Shown: one piece after another, positions 1 through 5,557 of the stretch | Layout of the letters: each line of letters opens with the position of its first letter | Numbering within the stretch: position 1 is the first letter of the stretch | From: Paracoccaceae bacterium | Lineage (GTDB): Bacteria > Pseudomonadota > Alphaproteobacteria > Rhodobacterales > Rhodobacteraceae | Direction: 5' to 3' | Length of the DNA stretch: 5,849 bases | NCBI GenBank assembly: GCA_003250135.1 | Contig: QKHF01000224.1 | Coordinates: 1 to 5,849, forward strand | The notes under the pieces: model-generated | What the model was told of the DNA's origin: nothing | What the model saw: only the letters and a program-made list of their open reading frames with translations | Database searches by the model: none | Position numbers and translations under genes: made by a program

Positions 1-2
1 TT

Positions 3-152
3 TGGCGTCACCGGACAGTTGCGGATGACGCCCCTGAAGATGCACGTGCTCGGCGAGACTTCATCCAAGATGCGCTTGCTCGAAATCCCGACGCCTTCGC
101 CAGCGAGCTCGACGTTCAGAACATGATGTGCATGTTCCCTGGCAAGTTCTGA
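3..152 (+). CDS. C-terminal end of a small unrecognised protein (5' partial)
   Basis: A reading frame is open from the left edge and ends at TGA 150-152, giving 49 residues that finish ...FPGKF. No start codon occurs in this frame before the Met codons near position 123, so the gene must begin outside the window. The peptide looks protein-like: an acidic and Arg-rich helical stretch (PEDARARRDFIQDALARN) followed by a short conserved-looking tail with Met-Met-Cys-Met and FPGKF. I do not recognise the family and assign no function. About 60% of third codon positions are G or C, clearly lower than in the heme genes to the right, so it may belong to less adapted or accessory DNA. Frame 1 is also open for 41 codons, so the frame choice rests on residue composition and is only moderately sure. 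Confidence 0.5.
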   Translation, partial: WRHRTVADDAPEDARARRDFIQDALARNPDAFASELDVQNMMCMFPGKF

Positions 153-322
153 GCGCAAACATTTCAAAATCATCCTCACGAGCGCTTAGGGGGCGAAGCG
201 GTCACTCGCTGCGATGTGGTCAGATGTACACACCGGGCTCAAACGAGCCGTTCGCTGCGGCATGCACGAATGTCCGCTGAGGGCTGCATTGCAGCCGCGT
301 CGACATCACTAATGTTTGGAAG
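153..322. other. Intergenic stretch with small inverted repeats
   Basis: No credible gene is seen between the left partial gene and the tRNA. The stretch holds two clean inverted repeats: GGCTC-AAAC-GAGCC at 236-249 and GGCTGCA-T-TGCAGCC at 282-296. It also holds two copies of TCGCTGCG, at 206-213 and 252-259, the second followed by GCATGCACGAATGTCCGCT. The style resembles noncoding intergenic repeats I associate from memory with Rhodobacteraceae genomes, but I cannot confirm that here. The 282-296 repeat lies 26 nt beyond the tRNA 3' end and could help end its transcript, although no T-run follows it on the minus strand. Confidence 0.4.
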
Positions 323-398
323 TGGTGCCGCAGAAGGGACTCGAACCCCCGACCCCATCATTACGAATGACGTGCTCTACCAGCTGAGCTACTGCGGC
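323..398 (-). tRNA. tRNA-Thr (anticodon CGT)
   Basis: The minus strand folds as a complete tRNA. The acceptor stem GCCGCAG/CTGCGGC has seven perfect pairs. The D-stem is GCTC/GAGC. The anticodon stem CGTCA/TGATG contains one G-U pair, and its loop TTCGTAA carries anticodon CGT, which reads the Thr codon ACG. The variable loop has five bases. The T-arm is GGGGG-TTCGAGT-CCCTT with two G-U pairs at its base. The discriminator is A, and CCA is encoded at 325-323. The gene lies downstream of hemY on the same strand. A candidate -10 (TAAAAT) sits about 27-32 nt upstream, and a 39-nt copy of its own 5' half lies 86 bp upstream, so it could be transcribed from its own promoter or from one before the duplicate. 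Confidence 0.96.
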
Positions 399-403
399 TT
401 CTC

Positions 404-424
404 GGCCCTACTATGGCCCTACTA
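404..424. repeat. Short tandem direct repeat next to tRNA-Thr
   Basis: GGCCCTACTA occurs at 404-413 and again at 415-424, separated by one T. It lies between the two tRNA copies, directly upstream of the intact tRNA. It may be a slippage product or an end-repeat of whatever created the tRNA duplication; no function is assigned. Confidence 0.6.
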
Positions 425-430
425 ATTTTA
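425..430 (-). promoter_or_regulatory. Candidate -10 box for intact tRNA-Thr
   Basis: The minus strand reads TAAAAT at 430-425, five of six matches to the sigma-70 -10 consensus. It would place a transcript start near 418, about 20 nt before the mature tRNA 5' end. No convincing -35 is found at 16-18 nt spacing. The A/T-rich patch stands out in GC-rich DNA, but the call is tentative. Confidence 0.35.
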
Positions 431-460
431 CTCACTCGCCGCGAACCCTTTGGTTTTGAA

Positions 461-497
461 CGTCATTCCGGGTTGGACCCGCTAATTACGAATGACG
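461..497 (-). repeat. Two-tier hairpin spanning the tRNA-half junction
   Basis: An outer 8-bp perfect stem pairs 461-468 (CGTCATTC) with 490-497 (GAATGACG). Inside it, 469-473 (CGGGT) pairs with 477-481 (ACCCG) around the loop TGG. Nucleotides 482-489 are left as a one-sided bulge. One arm of the outer stem is part of the anticodon arm of the truncated tRNA copy; the other arm lies in unique sequence. In a minus-strand transcript the truncated tRNA would therefore fold into this hairpin instead of a normal anticodon arm. It might act as a processing or termination structure, but no T-run follows, so no function is claimed. Confidence 0.55.
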
Positions 498-523
498 TGC
501 TCTACCAGCTGAGCTACTGCGGC
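485..523 (-). pseudogene. Truncated tRNA-Thr(CGT), 5' half only
   Basis: These 39 nt are identical to nucleotides 1-39 of the intact tRNA-Thr (398-360). They cover the 5' acceptor strand, D-arm, 5' anticodon strand, the anticodon loop with CGT, and the first base of the 3' anticodon strand. After nucleotide 39 the similarity stops: the 3' anticodon strand, T-arm, 3' acceptor strand and CCA are absent, so it cannot make a tRNA. The copy faces the same way as the intact gene and lies 86 bp upstream. A promoter-like sequence lies further upstream at 561-589, as expected if this is the original 5' end. It is probably a remnant of integration or tandem duplication. Confidence 0.85.
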
Positions 524-560
524 GATGCGTCAGGACCCGGGACCCTGCGATGCGGCGCGG

Positions 561-589
561 ACATTAGGCGCGGGCGCCCGATTTGGCAA
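561..589 (-). promoter_or_regulatory. Candidate sigma-70 promoter for the tRNA-Thr region
   Basis: On the minus strand TTGCCA (589-584) and TAATGT (566-561) are separated by exactly 17 nt. The -35 is a good match; the -10 keeps the key T1, A2 and T6 positions. A start near 554 would lie about 30 nt before the truncated tRNA copy and read on into the intact tRNA-Thr. It lies just after hemY and fits an original tRNA promoter. A 10-bp palindrome (CGGGCGCCCG, 571-580) falls inside the spacer. Confidence 0.4.
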
Positions 590-596
590 GCGGCTG

Positions 597-625
597 AAAA
601 CGGCCCGACGGCGGGTCAGTCGCCG
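597..625 (-). terminator. Weak possible terminator after hemY
   Basis: The minus strand across the hemY stop can form CGGCG-ACTGACC-CGCCG (625-609), or alternatively CCCG-CCGT-CGGG (615-604). A run of four T follows at 600-597. Stems are short and the T-run is short and offset, so read-through into the tRNA-Thr region is possible. Confidence 0.25.
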
Positions 626-2301
626 CCCGCGCCGCGCGCCGCCGCGGCGGCCTGCTCAAGCTTGCGCTCAGCCTCTTCATCGGCGTCATTCTTCGCCGGG
701 CCGCCAACGGTTTTGGCCGGGGCCTCTTTGGCGGCGACGGGTTCGGCCTCGCTCGGCTCCGGCGCGGCCTCCGCCTTCTCCTCTTTGGCGGGGGCCTCGG
801 GTTCGGGGTCGTCCGCGGCCTCCTCCGCCTCGGCCTCGGCCTCGGCTTCAGCCTCGATCTCCGCGTCGTCCTCCATCACGGCGTCCGCCTCGTCCTCCAT
901 CTCGGTCTCATCGTCAGCCGGCTCCTCGCCGACCAGAAGCGGCGCCATGGCGGCGCTGGAGGCCTGCTCGCCAGCCTCGGTGTCGATCTCGCGCCAGGTC
1001 AGCGTGTCGAAGGCCTCGCAATTCGGGCAGAGCGGGGTGAATTCCGGAGCGATAAAGCCGCAATTATCGCAGCACCACTGTGCGCCGCGGGTCGCCGTCA
1101 GCGCCTTGGCCAGCCAGCCGCGAACCACTGCTTCCGGAGCGCCCTGACCCTTTTCGATCGCGGCCATGATGGCGCAGGCGCGCGCGGTCGGCGCGACCTC
1201 CGCCAAGTCGCCCAGCGCTTTCTTCGCCTCGGGGAAATGGCCGGCCGTCAGCTCAAGCTCGGCCAGCAGCATCTTCGTCTCGGCGTGGTCCGGCGCGGCG
1301 GCGATCAGGGTGCGGAAGCGCTGGCGGCGCTGATCCGGCGTCTCATCGGGCTGGATCGCGGCGAAGGCCGCGGCGATGGAGGGATGCGGCGCGTGTCGCC
1401 AGGCGTCCACGGCGATGCGCGCAGCCTTGCGGGCCTGTCCGTCCCTGGCCAGAAGCTCGGTCGCAAGCGCCGCCGCCGGGGCGAGGCCCGGCGCCTTCTT
1501 CGCCGCTTCGGTCGCCGCGGTCAGCGCCCGCTCCGTATCGCCCTTGGCCTGAGCCGTCCGGGCGTCGGCCAGCAGCAGAACCGCTTCGCGCCGGGCGGCG
1601 ACATCCTTGGGCAGGTGTCCCGACTTGGCCTTGGCGCGCATCGTGTCGCGCGCGCCGCGCCAGTCGCCGATCTGCGCCTGCAGACCCAAGAGCGCATCCT
1701 GCGTCCCGCTCTCCTTCGGCTGAAGCACGAAAGCCCGGCGTGCGAGCTTCAACGCGCGATCCGTGTCACCTTCGTTCAGCGACATGGTCAAGAGGCCCTT
1801 GATGCCCGCGATCTCGGTTTTCCGGTCCGCCGAGAGCATCTCGAAATAATGGCGCGCGCGGTCCTTCTCTCCAGACATCAGCGCGGCCTGCGCGTTGACG
1901 ATGCGGGTCAGCGGCGGCTCGTCCAGCAGCATCTCGGCCTTCTTGGCCTTGACGGCGGCGCGGCGCCCGTCGCCGGCCGACAGGGCGACCAGGCTGTCCG
2001 ACAGGGCGGCGAGGCCCTTCTTCTGCGCCCGGCGCGCCCAGTAGCGCTCAAGCGCGGTGCGGTCGCCGGTGAAGAAGAAGGTGAAGACGGCCAGGAGCAG
2101 GCCCACAACCTTCCAGATGATCCAGAGTGCGAAGACGAGCGCCAGCGCGGCGAACACCGCCGCCAGCGGGCGCATGGAGAAATGCTTCGCGCCCCAGGTC
2201 ACTTCGACCGAGCCGGGCGTCTCCAACAGCACCATCGCGGCCCAGGTGACGGCGACGAGCAGCGCGATGTAGACGGTCGTGCGGATGATCAGCCAGAGCA
2301 T
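616..2301 (-). CDS. hemY: HemY-like membrane TPR protein with zinc-ribbon and acidic tail
   Basis: This 561-residue protein matches the HemY family of heme operons (HemY N-terminal domain, then TPR-like helices). It is not the Bacillus HemY oxidase. Two membrane helices are visible at about 2-26 and 45-77. An Ala/Arg-rich helical-repeat domain follows at roughly 85-400. Next come paired cysteines C411-x2-C414 and C425-x2-C428 (WCCDNCG ... CPNC), a probable zinc ribbon that ends in FDTLTW, as I recall from alphaproteobacterial HemY proteins. Residues from about 455 to the end form a low-complexity Glu/Ala/Pro tail with an EAEAEAEAEAEE stretch. GGGGAG lies 8 nt before ATG, supporting this start. 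It begins 14 nt after the mitofilin gene, so the two are surely co-transcribed. The precise biochemical role of HemY is unsettled; an inner-membrane scaffold for late porphyrin steps is the usual suggestion. The zinc-ribbon also recalls LapB/YciM. Confidence 0.9.
   Translation of the reverse strand: MLWLIIRTTVYIALLVAVTWAAMVLLETPGSVEVTWGAKHFSMRPLAAVFAALALVFALWIIWKVVGLLLAVFTFFFTGDRTALERYWARRAQKKGLAALSDSLVALSAGDGRRAAVKAKKAEMLLDEPPLTRIVNAQAALMSGEKDRARHYFEMLSADRKTEIAGIKGLLTMSLNEGDTDRALKLARRAFVLQPKESGTQDALLGLQAQIGDWRGARDTMRAKAKSGHLPKDVAARREAVLLLADARTAQAKGDTERALTAATEAAKKAPGLAPAAALATELLARDGQARKAARIAVDAWRHAPHPSIAAAFAAIQPDETPDQRRQRFRTLIAAAPDHAETKMLLAELELTAGHFPEAKKALGDLAEVAPTARACAIMAAIEKGQGAPEAVVRGWLAKALTATRGAQWCCDNCGFIAPEFTPLCPNCEAFDTLTWREIDTEAGEQASSAAMAPLLVGEEPADDETEMEDEADAVMEDDAEIEAEAEAEAEAEEAADDPEPEAPAKEEKAEAAPEPSEAEPVAAKEAPAKTVGGPAKNDADEEAERKLEQAAAAARGAGGD
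827..856. repeat. Hexanucleotide repeat in the hemY tail
   Basis: Five consecutive 6-bp units of GCCTCG type run through this stretch; the fourth is diverged to GCTTCA. They encode the Glu-Ala repeat of the HemY tail. Unit gain or loss would change tail length by two residues without shifting the frame, so the tract could vary between strains. Confidence 0.7.
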
Positions 2302-2315
2302 CGCCTGCGCTCCCC

Positions 2316-3638
2316 TCAGTTCGACGGCGCTGCGCCAGGCAGCATAGAGGTGGCCAGTTCAGCCAGCCCCGCATCGACGGCGGCGCGCTTTTCGGCCCGC
2401 GCTGTCCAGCCCGCCATCGCGTCTTTCGACACGGTCGGCAGCGCGTCCAACTCGGCGAGCGCCGCAGCCAGCGAGCCTTCGCTCAGCCGCGCCTCGGCGC
2501 GAGAGATCACGGCGGCGGGCGTGTCGCCCTCCGTCTCCCCGACCGGGCGGACCGCGACCTGCGATTCCAGCCAGGCCAGCGCCTGATCGGTGTAGTTCTC
2601 ACCCGCCGCGGCCAATTTCGCGGCCGAGATCGCGGCTCGCGCGGCCTCGGGGAAGGTCGCGGTCAGAGAGCTAAGACTGGGCGCGCCCGTGGCGGCAGAG
2701 GCGGCCAGAGCCTCCGGCGCGGCGACGCCGCTGACCGACGTGAAGGTCTCAAGCTCGGCCGCGTAGGGCGAGGCGCTGTTGACCGCGGTCGACAACACGG
2801 CGAAGGCGGCGGCGTTGGCGGCGCCCTTGCCAGAGGCGGCGCCGGCCGAGACGGCGGATTCCGCGGCCGACAGGCGCGTCTCCAGGGCGGCGACGTCTTG
2901 CTCCAGCGGCGCGACGCGGCTTTCGACCGTCGCATCGGCATTCTGTTTCAGCGCGGCGAGTTCCGCGCGCAGGCCGCTGATCGCGGCGTCGGAGATGGTC
3001 CCGCCTTCGACGCCCGGCTGGCCGGACAGCGCGCGCAGCTCCTCTCGCAGCCCGGCGAGCGTCGCCTCCGCGTCGTCGATCCGGGCGGTCAGAGCCGAAA
3101 CGTCCGCGCCCTCCAGCGCAGAGATCGTGGCCTCGCTGGCCTCGATCCGCGCCGACAAATCCGCATCGGCGGCGGCGTTTTGCTCGATCGAGGCGGCGAG
3201 TTGCGACTGCAGTGCGTTGGCGCTGACCTCCAGCGCGTCCTCCAGCGCGGCGATCCGCGCCTCCATATCATCGACATCGGCGCCGGAGCCCGGGGCCAGA
3301 TACTGGGCGACGCCCGCAGGCAGCATCGGCGCCAGTTTCGGCCCCACGATCAGCGCCAGCGCACCGCCGCCGATCAGCAGCAGCAGCGCGACCAGCGCCT
3401 TGGTGGCGAAGCCGGAACCCTGTTGATCGTCATGATGGTCGTCGTCGTAGTGATGGTCGTCGTGGCTCTCATCGAAGGCGGGTTCCTCATGCGCTTCCGC
3501 TTCCGCGCTCGCCTCGGCCTCGACCGCTTCCGGCTCAGCCGATTCGGTCGCGGTCTCCTCAATCGCATCGGTCTCCACAGAGGTCTCGGCGCCGGCGTCC
3601 ATCTCCAGGTCGTCGGCGTCTTTCTTTCCATCACTCAT
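2316..3638 (-). CDS. Mitofilin/HemX-like inner-membrane coiled-coil protein
   Basis: The 440-residue protein has the plan of alphaproteobacterial mitofilins (COG4223, relatives of mitochondrial Mic60). A strongly acidic cytoplasmic N-terminus (1-58) leads into a His/Asp cluster HDDHHYDDDHHDD (59-71). One membrane helix at about 80-98 follows, then a long Ala/Glu-rich coiled coil (about 125-300) and a C-terminal helical domain (about 300-430) ending with W-T-A-R-A-E-K-R and a final amphipathic helix. Known members anchor in the inner membrane and shape membrane or envelope contacts. They commonly sit in heme operons, as here between hemD and hemY, where E. coli has hemX of similar plan. ATG at 3638 (MSDGKKDADD) is preferred. 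An in-frame ATG at 3725 would add 29 basic residues unlike the acidic N-terminus, and would leave only about 6 nt of leader after the candidate promoter. No strong ribosome site precedes 3638. The family call is firm; the function is inferred. Confidence 0.83.
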   Translation of the reverse strand: MSDGKKDADDLEMDAGAETSVETDAIEETATESAEPEAVEAEASAEAEAHEEPAFDESHDDHHYDDDHHDDQQGSGFATKALVALLLLIGGGALALIVGPKLAPMLPAGVAQYLAPGSGADVDDMEARIAALEDALEVSANALQSQLAASIEQNAAADADLSARIEASEATISALEGADVSALTARIDDAEATLAGLREELRALSGQPGVEGGTISDAAISGLRAELAALKQNADATVESRVAPLEQDVAALETRLSAAESAVSAGAASGKGAANAAAFAVLSTAVNSASPYAAELETFTSVSGVAAPEALAASAATGAPSLSSLTATFPEAARAAISAAKLAAAGENYTDQALAWLESQVAVRPVGETEGDTPAAVISRAEARLSEGSLAAALAELDALPTVSKDAMAGWTARAEKRAAVDAGLAELATSMLPGAAPSN

Positions 3639-3737
3639 GGGTCGATCCCGTCTCGTCGCGTTGAATTCGCAGCGCCCGCGTTTGGGCGCGCCCGGCCGCG
3701 CGCAGATTCGCGGCGGAGTCATCATAACCGAGGCCGG

Positions 3738-3766
3738 AGCGTAGTGCGGCCGGGGCGTGCGAACAA
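3738..3766 (-). promoter_or_regulatory. Candidate internal promoter before the mitofilin gene
   Basis: In the 147-nt gap between hemD and the mitofilin gene the minus strand reads TTGTTC (3766-3761), 17 nt, then TACGCT (3743-3738). Both boxes keep the most important positions only, so it is a weak match with ideal spacing. Transcription from about 3731 would give a leader of about 93 nt and let the mitofilin-hemY pair be expressed apart from hemCD. Confidence 0.33.
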
Positions 3767-3785
3767 CGTTGAAAATGCGCGCAGT

Positions 3786-4511
3786 TCAGGGGGCGCCGGA
3801 CTCCGGCGCGCCGATGGCGCTCAGCATGGCGACGCCGTCGGGCCTGTCGGCGATGGAGATGCGCCGAAGGCCGAGGCTCTCCAGCGGCGCCGCGGCGGCC
3901 GCGCTGATGGCGACGGCCCGCATAGCGGAAAGGGGCGCCAGATTCGCCTTTTTCGCCAGAGCGGCGAAGATGTGTGCGGTGCGGGGCGAGTAGAACGAAG
4001 CGGCCTGAACCCGACCGGCGGCGAGCGCCTGAGCGGCTTCCTCGGGCAGGGCGTCCGCCGGGCGCATGGCGTAGAGAACCGCCTCAGTGGCGGCGATTCC
4101 GACAGCGTTCAGACGGGCCGCCAGATCGCCTCGTCCATGCTCGCCGCGAATATGGAGGATGGGTCCGTCCGGCGGGTCGGAAACAATCAGGCGAGAGAGC
4201 GCGTCCGCATCGCCCGCGGCGGAGCGGGTGGCAGAGAATCCGGTCTCGCGCGCCGCGGTCTCGGTGGCGTCGCCCACGGCGTAGACCGGCGACTCGCGCC
4301 TGGGGCTGGCGGCTTCGAAGGCGCGTACGCCATTGGCCGAGGTGAAGGCGAGCGCGCCCGCAGTTTCCACCATCGCCTCGAAACCGGGCGGCGGCGGCAG
4401 AATTTCGAGCGTCAACATCGGCGCGATCAGCGGGGTCCAGCCGAGGGCGCGCAGGGGCTCGGCCAGCGCTTCCGATTGCGCCTGTGGCCGGGTGAGGAGG
4501 ATGACCGCCAC
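3786..4511 (-). CDS. hemD: Uroporphyrinogen-III synthase
   Basis: HemD closes linear hydroxymethylbilane into uroporphyrinogen III with inversion of ring D, the step after HemC. The family is poorly conserved, but its landmarks are present: ILLTRP at the N-terminus (4-9), AFTSANGVRAF (about 55-65), AVGDATETAA (about 78-87), HIRGEHGRGDL (120-130), a central Tyr (147) and FYSPRTA (about 173-179). The length of 241 residues is normal. GTG at 4511, 4 nt after the hemC TAG, is chosen because it places the ILLTRP strand right at the start as in other HemD proteins. An ATG at 4574 would overlap hemC by 59 nt and add an Arg-rich stretch unlike the family. The tight spacing points to translational coupling with hemC. 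Confidence 0.93.
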   Translation of the reverse strand: MAVILLTRPQAQSEALAEPLRALGWTPLIAPMLTLEILPPPPGFEAMVETAGALAFTSANGVRAFEAASPRRESPVYAVGDATETAARETGFSATRSAAGDADALSRLIVSDPPDGPILHIRGEHGRGDLAARLNAVGIAATEAVLYAMRPADALPEEAAQALAAGRVQAASFYSPRTAHIFAALAKKANLAPLSAMRAVAISAAAAAPLESLGLRRISIADRPDGVAMLSAIGAPESGAP

Positions 4512-4515
4512 CGCC

Positions 4516-5469
4516 CTATCCGGCGTCGAAGAAACCCGCGCCGCCCTTGGCGCGCAGTTCCTCCGCGGCGTCATGGCCCATCGCGGCGGCCTCGGAGACC
4601 GGACCTCGGCGCTCGGCGGTCAGGCGCTCGGATCCGTCGGGGCGGATGATCTCGCCCCGAAACCAAAGCTGGTCGCCCTCCAGAGCCGCCAGCCCGCCAA
4701 TCGGGGTGCGGCAGGACCCGTCCAGCGCGGCGAGGAAGGCGCGCTCAGCGGCCAGTCGATGGCCGGTCGCCGCGTCGTGGATCGGCGCCAAAAGCGCGCG
4801 GGCCGCCTCATCGCCGATGCGCGTCTCGATCCCGATGGCGCCTTGGGCGACGGCGGGCAGCATCTCTTCTGGTTCGATCAGCGCGGCGATCTCCGCCTCC
4901 ATCCCCAGCCGCCGCAACCCCGCCGCGGCGAGGAAGGTGGCCGCCACCTCGCCCCGACCCAGCTTGGCGAGCCGGGTCTGCACGTTGCCGCGGAACTCCA
5001 CCAGCTTCAGGTCCGGGCGGCGGTTCAGAAGTTGCGCCCGACGCCGCAGCGAGGAGGACCCGACCACCGCCCCCTTCGGCAGTGCGCCGATCCCGCCGAA
5101 ATCACGAGAGATGAAGGCGTCGCGCACGTCCTCGCGCGGCAGGAGGGCGCTGATCTCCAGCCCCTCCGGCAGCACCGTCGGCATGTCCTTCATCGAATGC
5201 ACCGCGAGGTCGATCCCGCCCGCCAGCAGCGCCTCCTCGATCTCCTTGGTGAACAGGCCCTTGCCGCCGATTTCGCTGAGTGCGCGGTCCAGCACCCTGT
5301 CGCCGGTGGTCTTGATGACCACGATCTCGAACGCGGCCTCGGCCAGTCCATGCGCAGCCGCCAGCCGGCCCCTCGTCTCATGCGCCTGCGCCAGCGCCAG
5401 CGGCGATCCGCGGGTGCCGATTTTCAGCGGCCGATCCGCGCTGGGCGTTTGGGGCGATTGCGTCGTCAT
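4516..5469 (-). CDS. hemC: Hydroxymethylbilane synthase (porphobilinogen deaminase)
   Basis: HemC joins four porphobilinogen molecules into hydroxymethylbilane on a covalently bound dipyrromethane cofactor, in the cytoplasm. The 317-residue protein is full length. It shows KIGTRGSPLALAQA (16-29), TTGD (54-57), the GGKGLFTKE loop (68-76) and HSMKD (91-95) with the catalytic Asp at 95. SSSLRRRAQL (138-147) and EFRGNVQTRL (158-167) carry the substrate-binding arginines, and GSCRTPIGG (251-259) carries Cys253, the cofactor attachment site. All key residues are intact. ATG at 5469 gives the usual short leader before KIGTRGS; the frame stays open further upstream, but that part is low-complexity and has no support. 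A GGAG lies 14 nt before ATG, a long spacing, so initiation may be modest. It is the first gene of the leftward heme block and faces away from tsaD. Confidence 0.97.
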   Translation of the reverse strand: MTTQSPQTPSADRPLKIGTRGSPLALAQAHETRGRLAAAHGLAEAAFEIVVIKTTGDRVLDRALSEIGGKGLFTKEIEEALLAGGIDLAVHSMKDMPTVLPEGLEISALLPREDVRDAFISRDFGGIGALPKGAVVGSSSLRRRAQLLNRRPDLKLVEFRGNVQTRLAKLGRGEVAATFLAAAGLRRLGMEAEIAALIEPEEMLPAVAQGAIGIETRIGDEAARALLAPIHDAATGHRLAAERAFLAALDGSCRTPIGGLAALEGDQLWFRGEIIRPDGSERLTAERRGPVSEAAAMGHDAAEELRAKGGAGFFDAG

Positions 5470-5504
5470 GGGGCGGGTGCTAACTCCGATTTGAGGTGCA
5501 GCGA

Positions 5505-5533
5505 CAGATACGGCGCAGGGACGGCGGGCGCAA
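5505..5533 (-). promoter_or_regulatory. Candidate hemC operon promoter
   Basis: The minus strand reads TTGCGC (5533-5528), a 17-nt spacer, then TATCTG (5510-5505). Predicted start near 5498 gives a leader of about 29 nt before hemC. The -35 keeps TTG and the -10 keeps TAT. It lies in the short divergent interval with tsaD; no comparable plus-strand promoter is evident. Confidence 0.42.
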
Positions 5534-5557
5534 TGCGAAGCGGAAAGAGCGGCGGAT

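Noticed and set aside
216..425. Plus-strand open frame of 69 codons across the tRNA
   Set aside because: It runs through the tRNA-Thr gene on the opposite strand, so its protein sequence is meaningless.
571..580. CGGGCGCCCG palindrome as an operator or terminator
   Set aside because: It is perfect but only 10 bp, easily expected in GC-rich DNA. No T-run follows and no second copy is seen.
413..1147. Ser/Ala-rich plus-strand frame of 244 codons
   Set aside because: It is the shadow of the Glu/Ala tail of HemY and also runs through the truncated tRNA copy.
616..2301. HemY as protoporphyrinogen oxidase
   Set aside because: The name is shared, but no FAD-binding GxGxxG motif is present. The protein has two membrane helices and TPR-like repeats, as in the hemCDXY-type HemY.
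1237..2586. Long plus-strand open frame of 449 codons opposite hemY
   Set aside because: It is antisense to hemY and the mitofilin gene, with Arg/Gln/Gly-rich residues typical of the shadow of a GC-rich gene, and no recognisable motif.
3424..3470. GTC/GTG/ATG triplet-rich stretch that looks like a microsatellite on the plus strand
   Set aside because: It is simply the codons for the His/Asp cluster of the mitofilin-like protein; the units are irregular.
2898..4649. Long plus-strand open frame of 583 codons opposite hemD and the mitofilin gene
   Set aside because: It spans three real genes on the other strand, and its composition (Arg/Gly-rich, with a Val/Met run opposite the His/Asp cluster) is that of a shadow frame.
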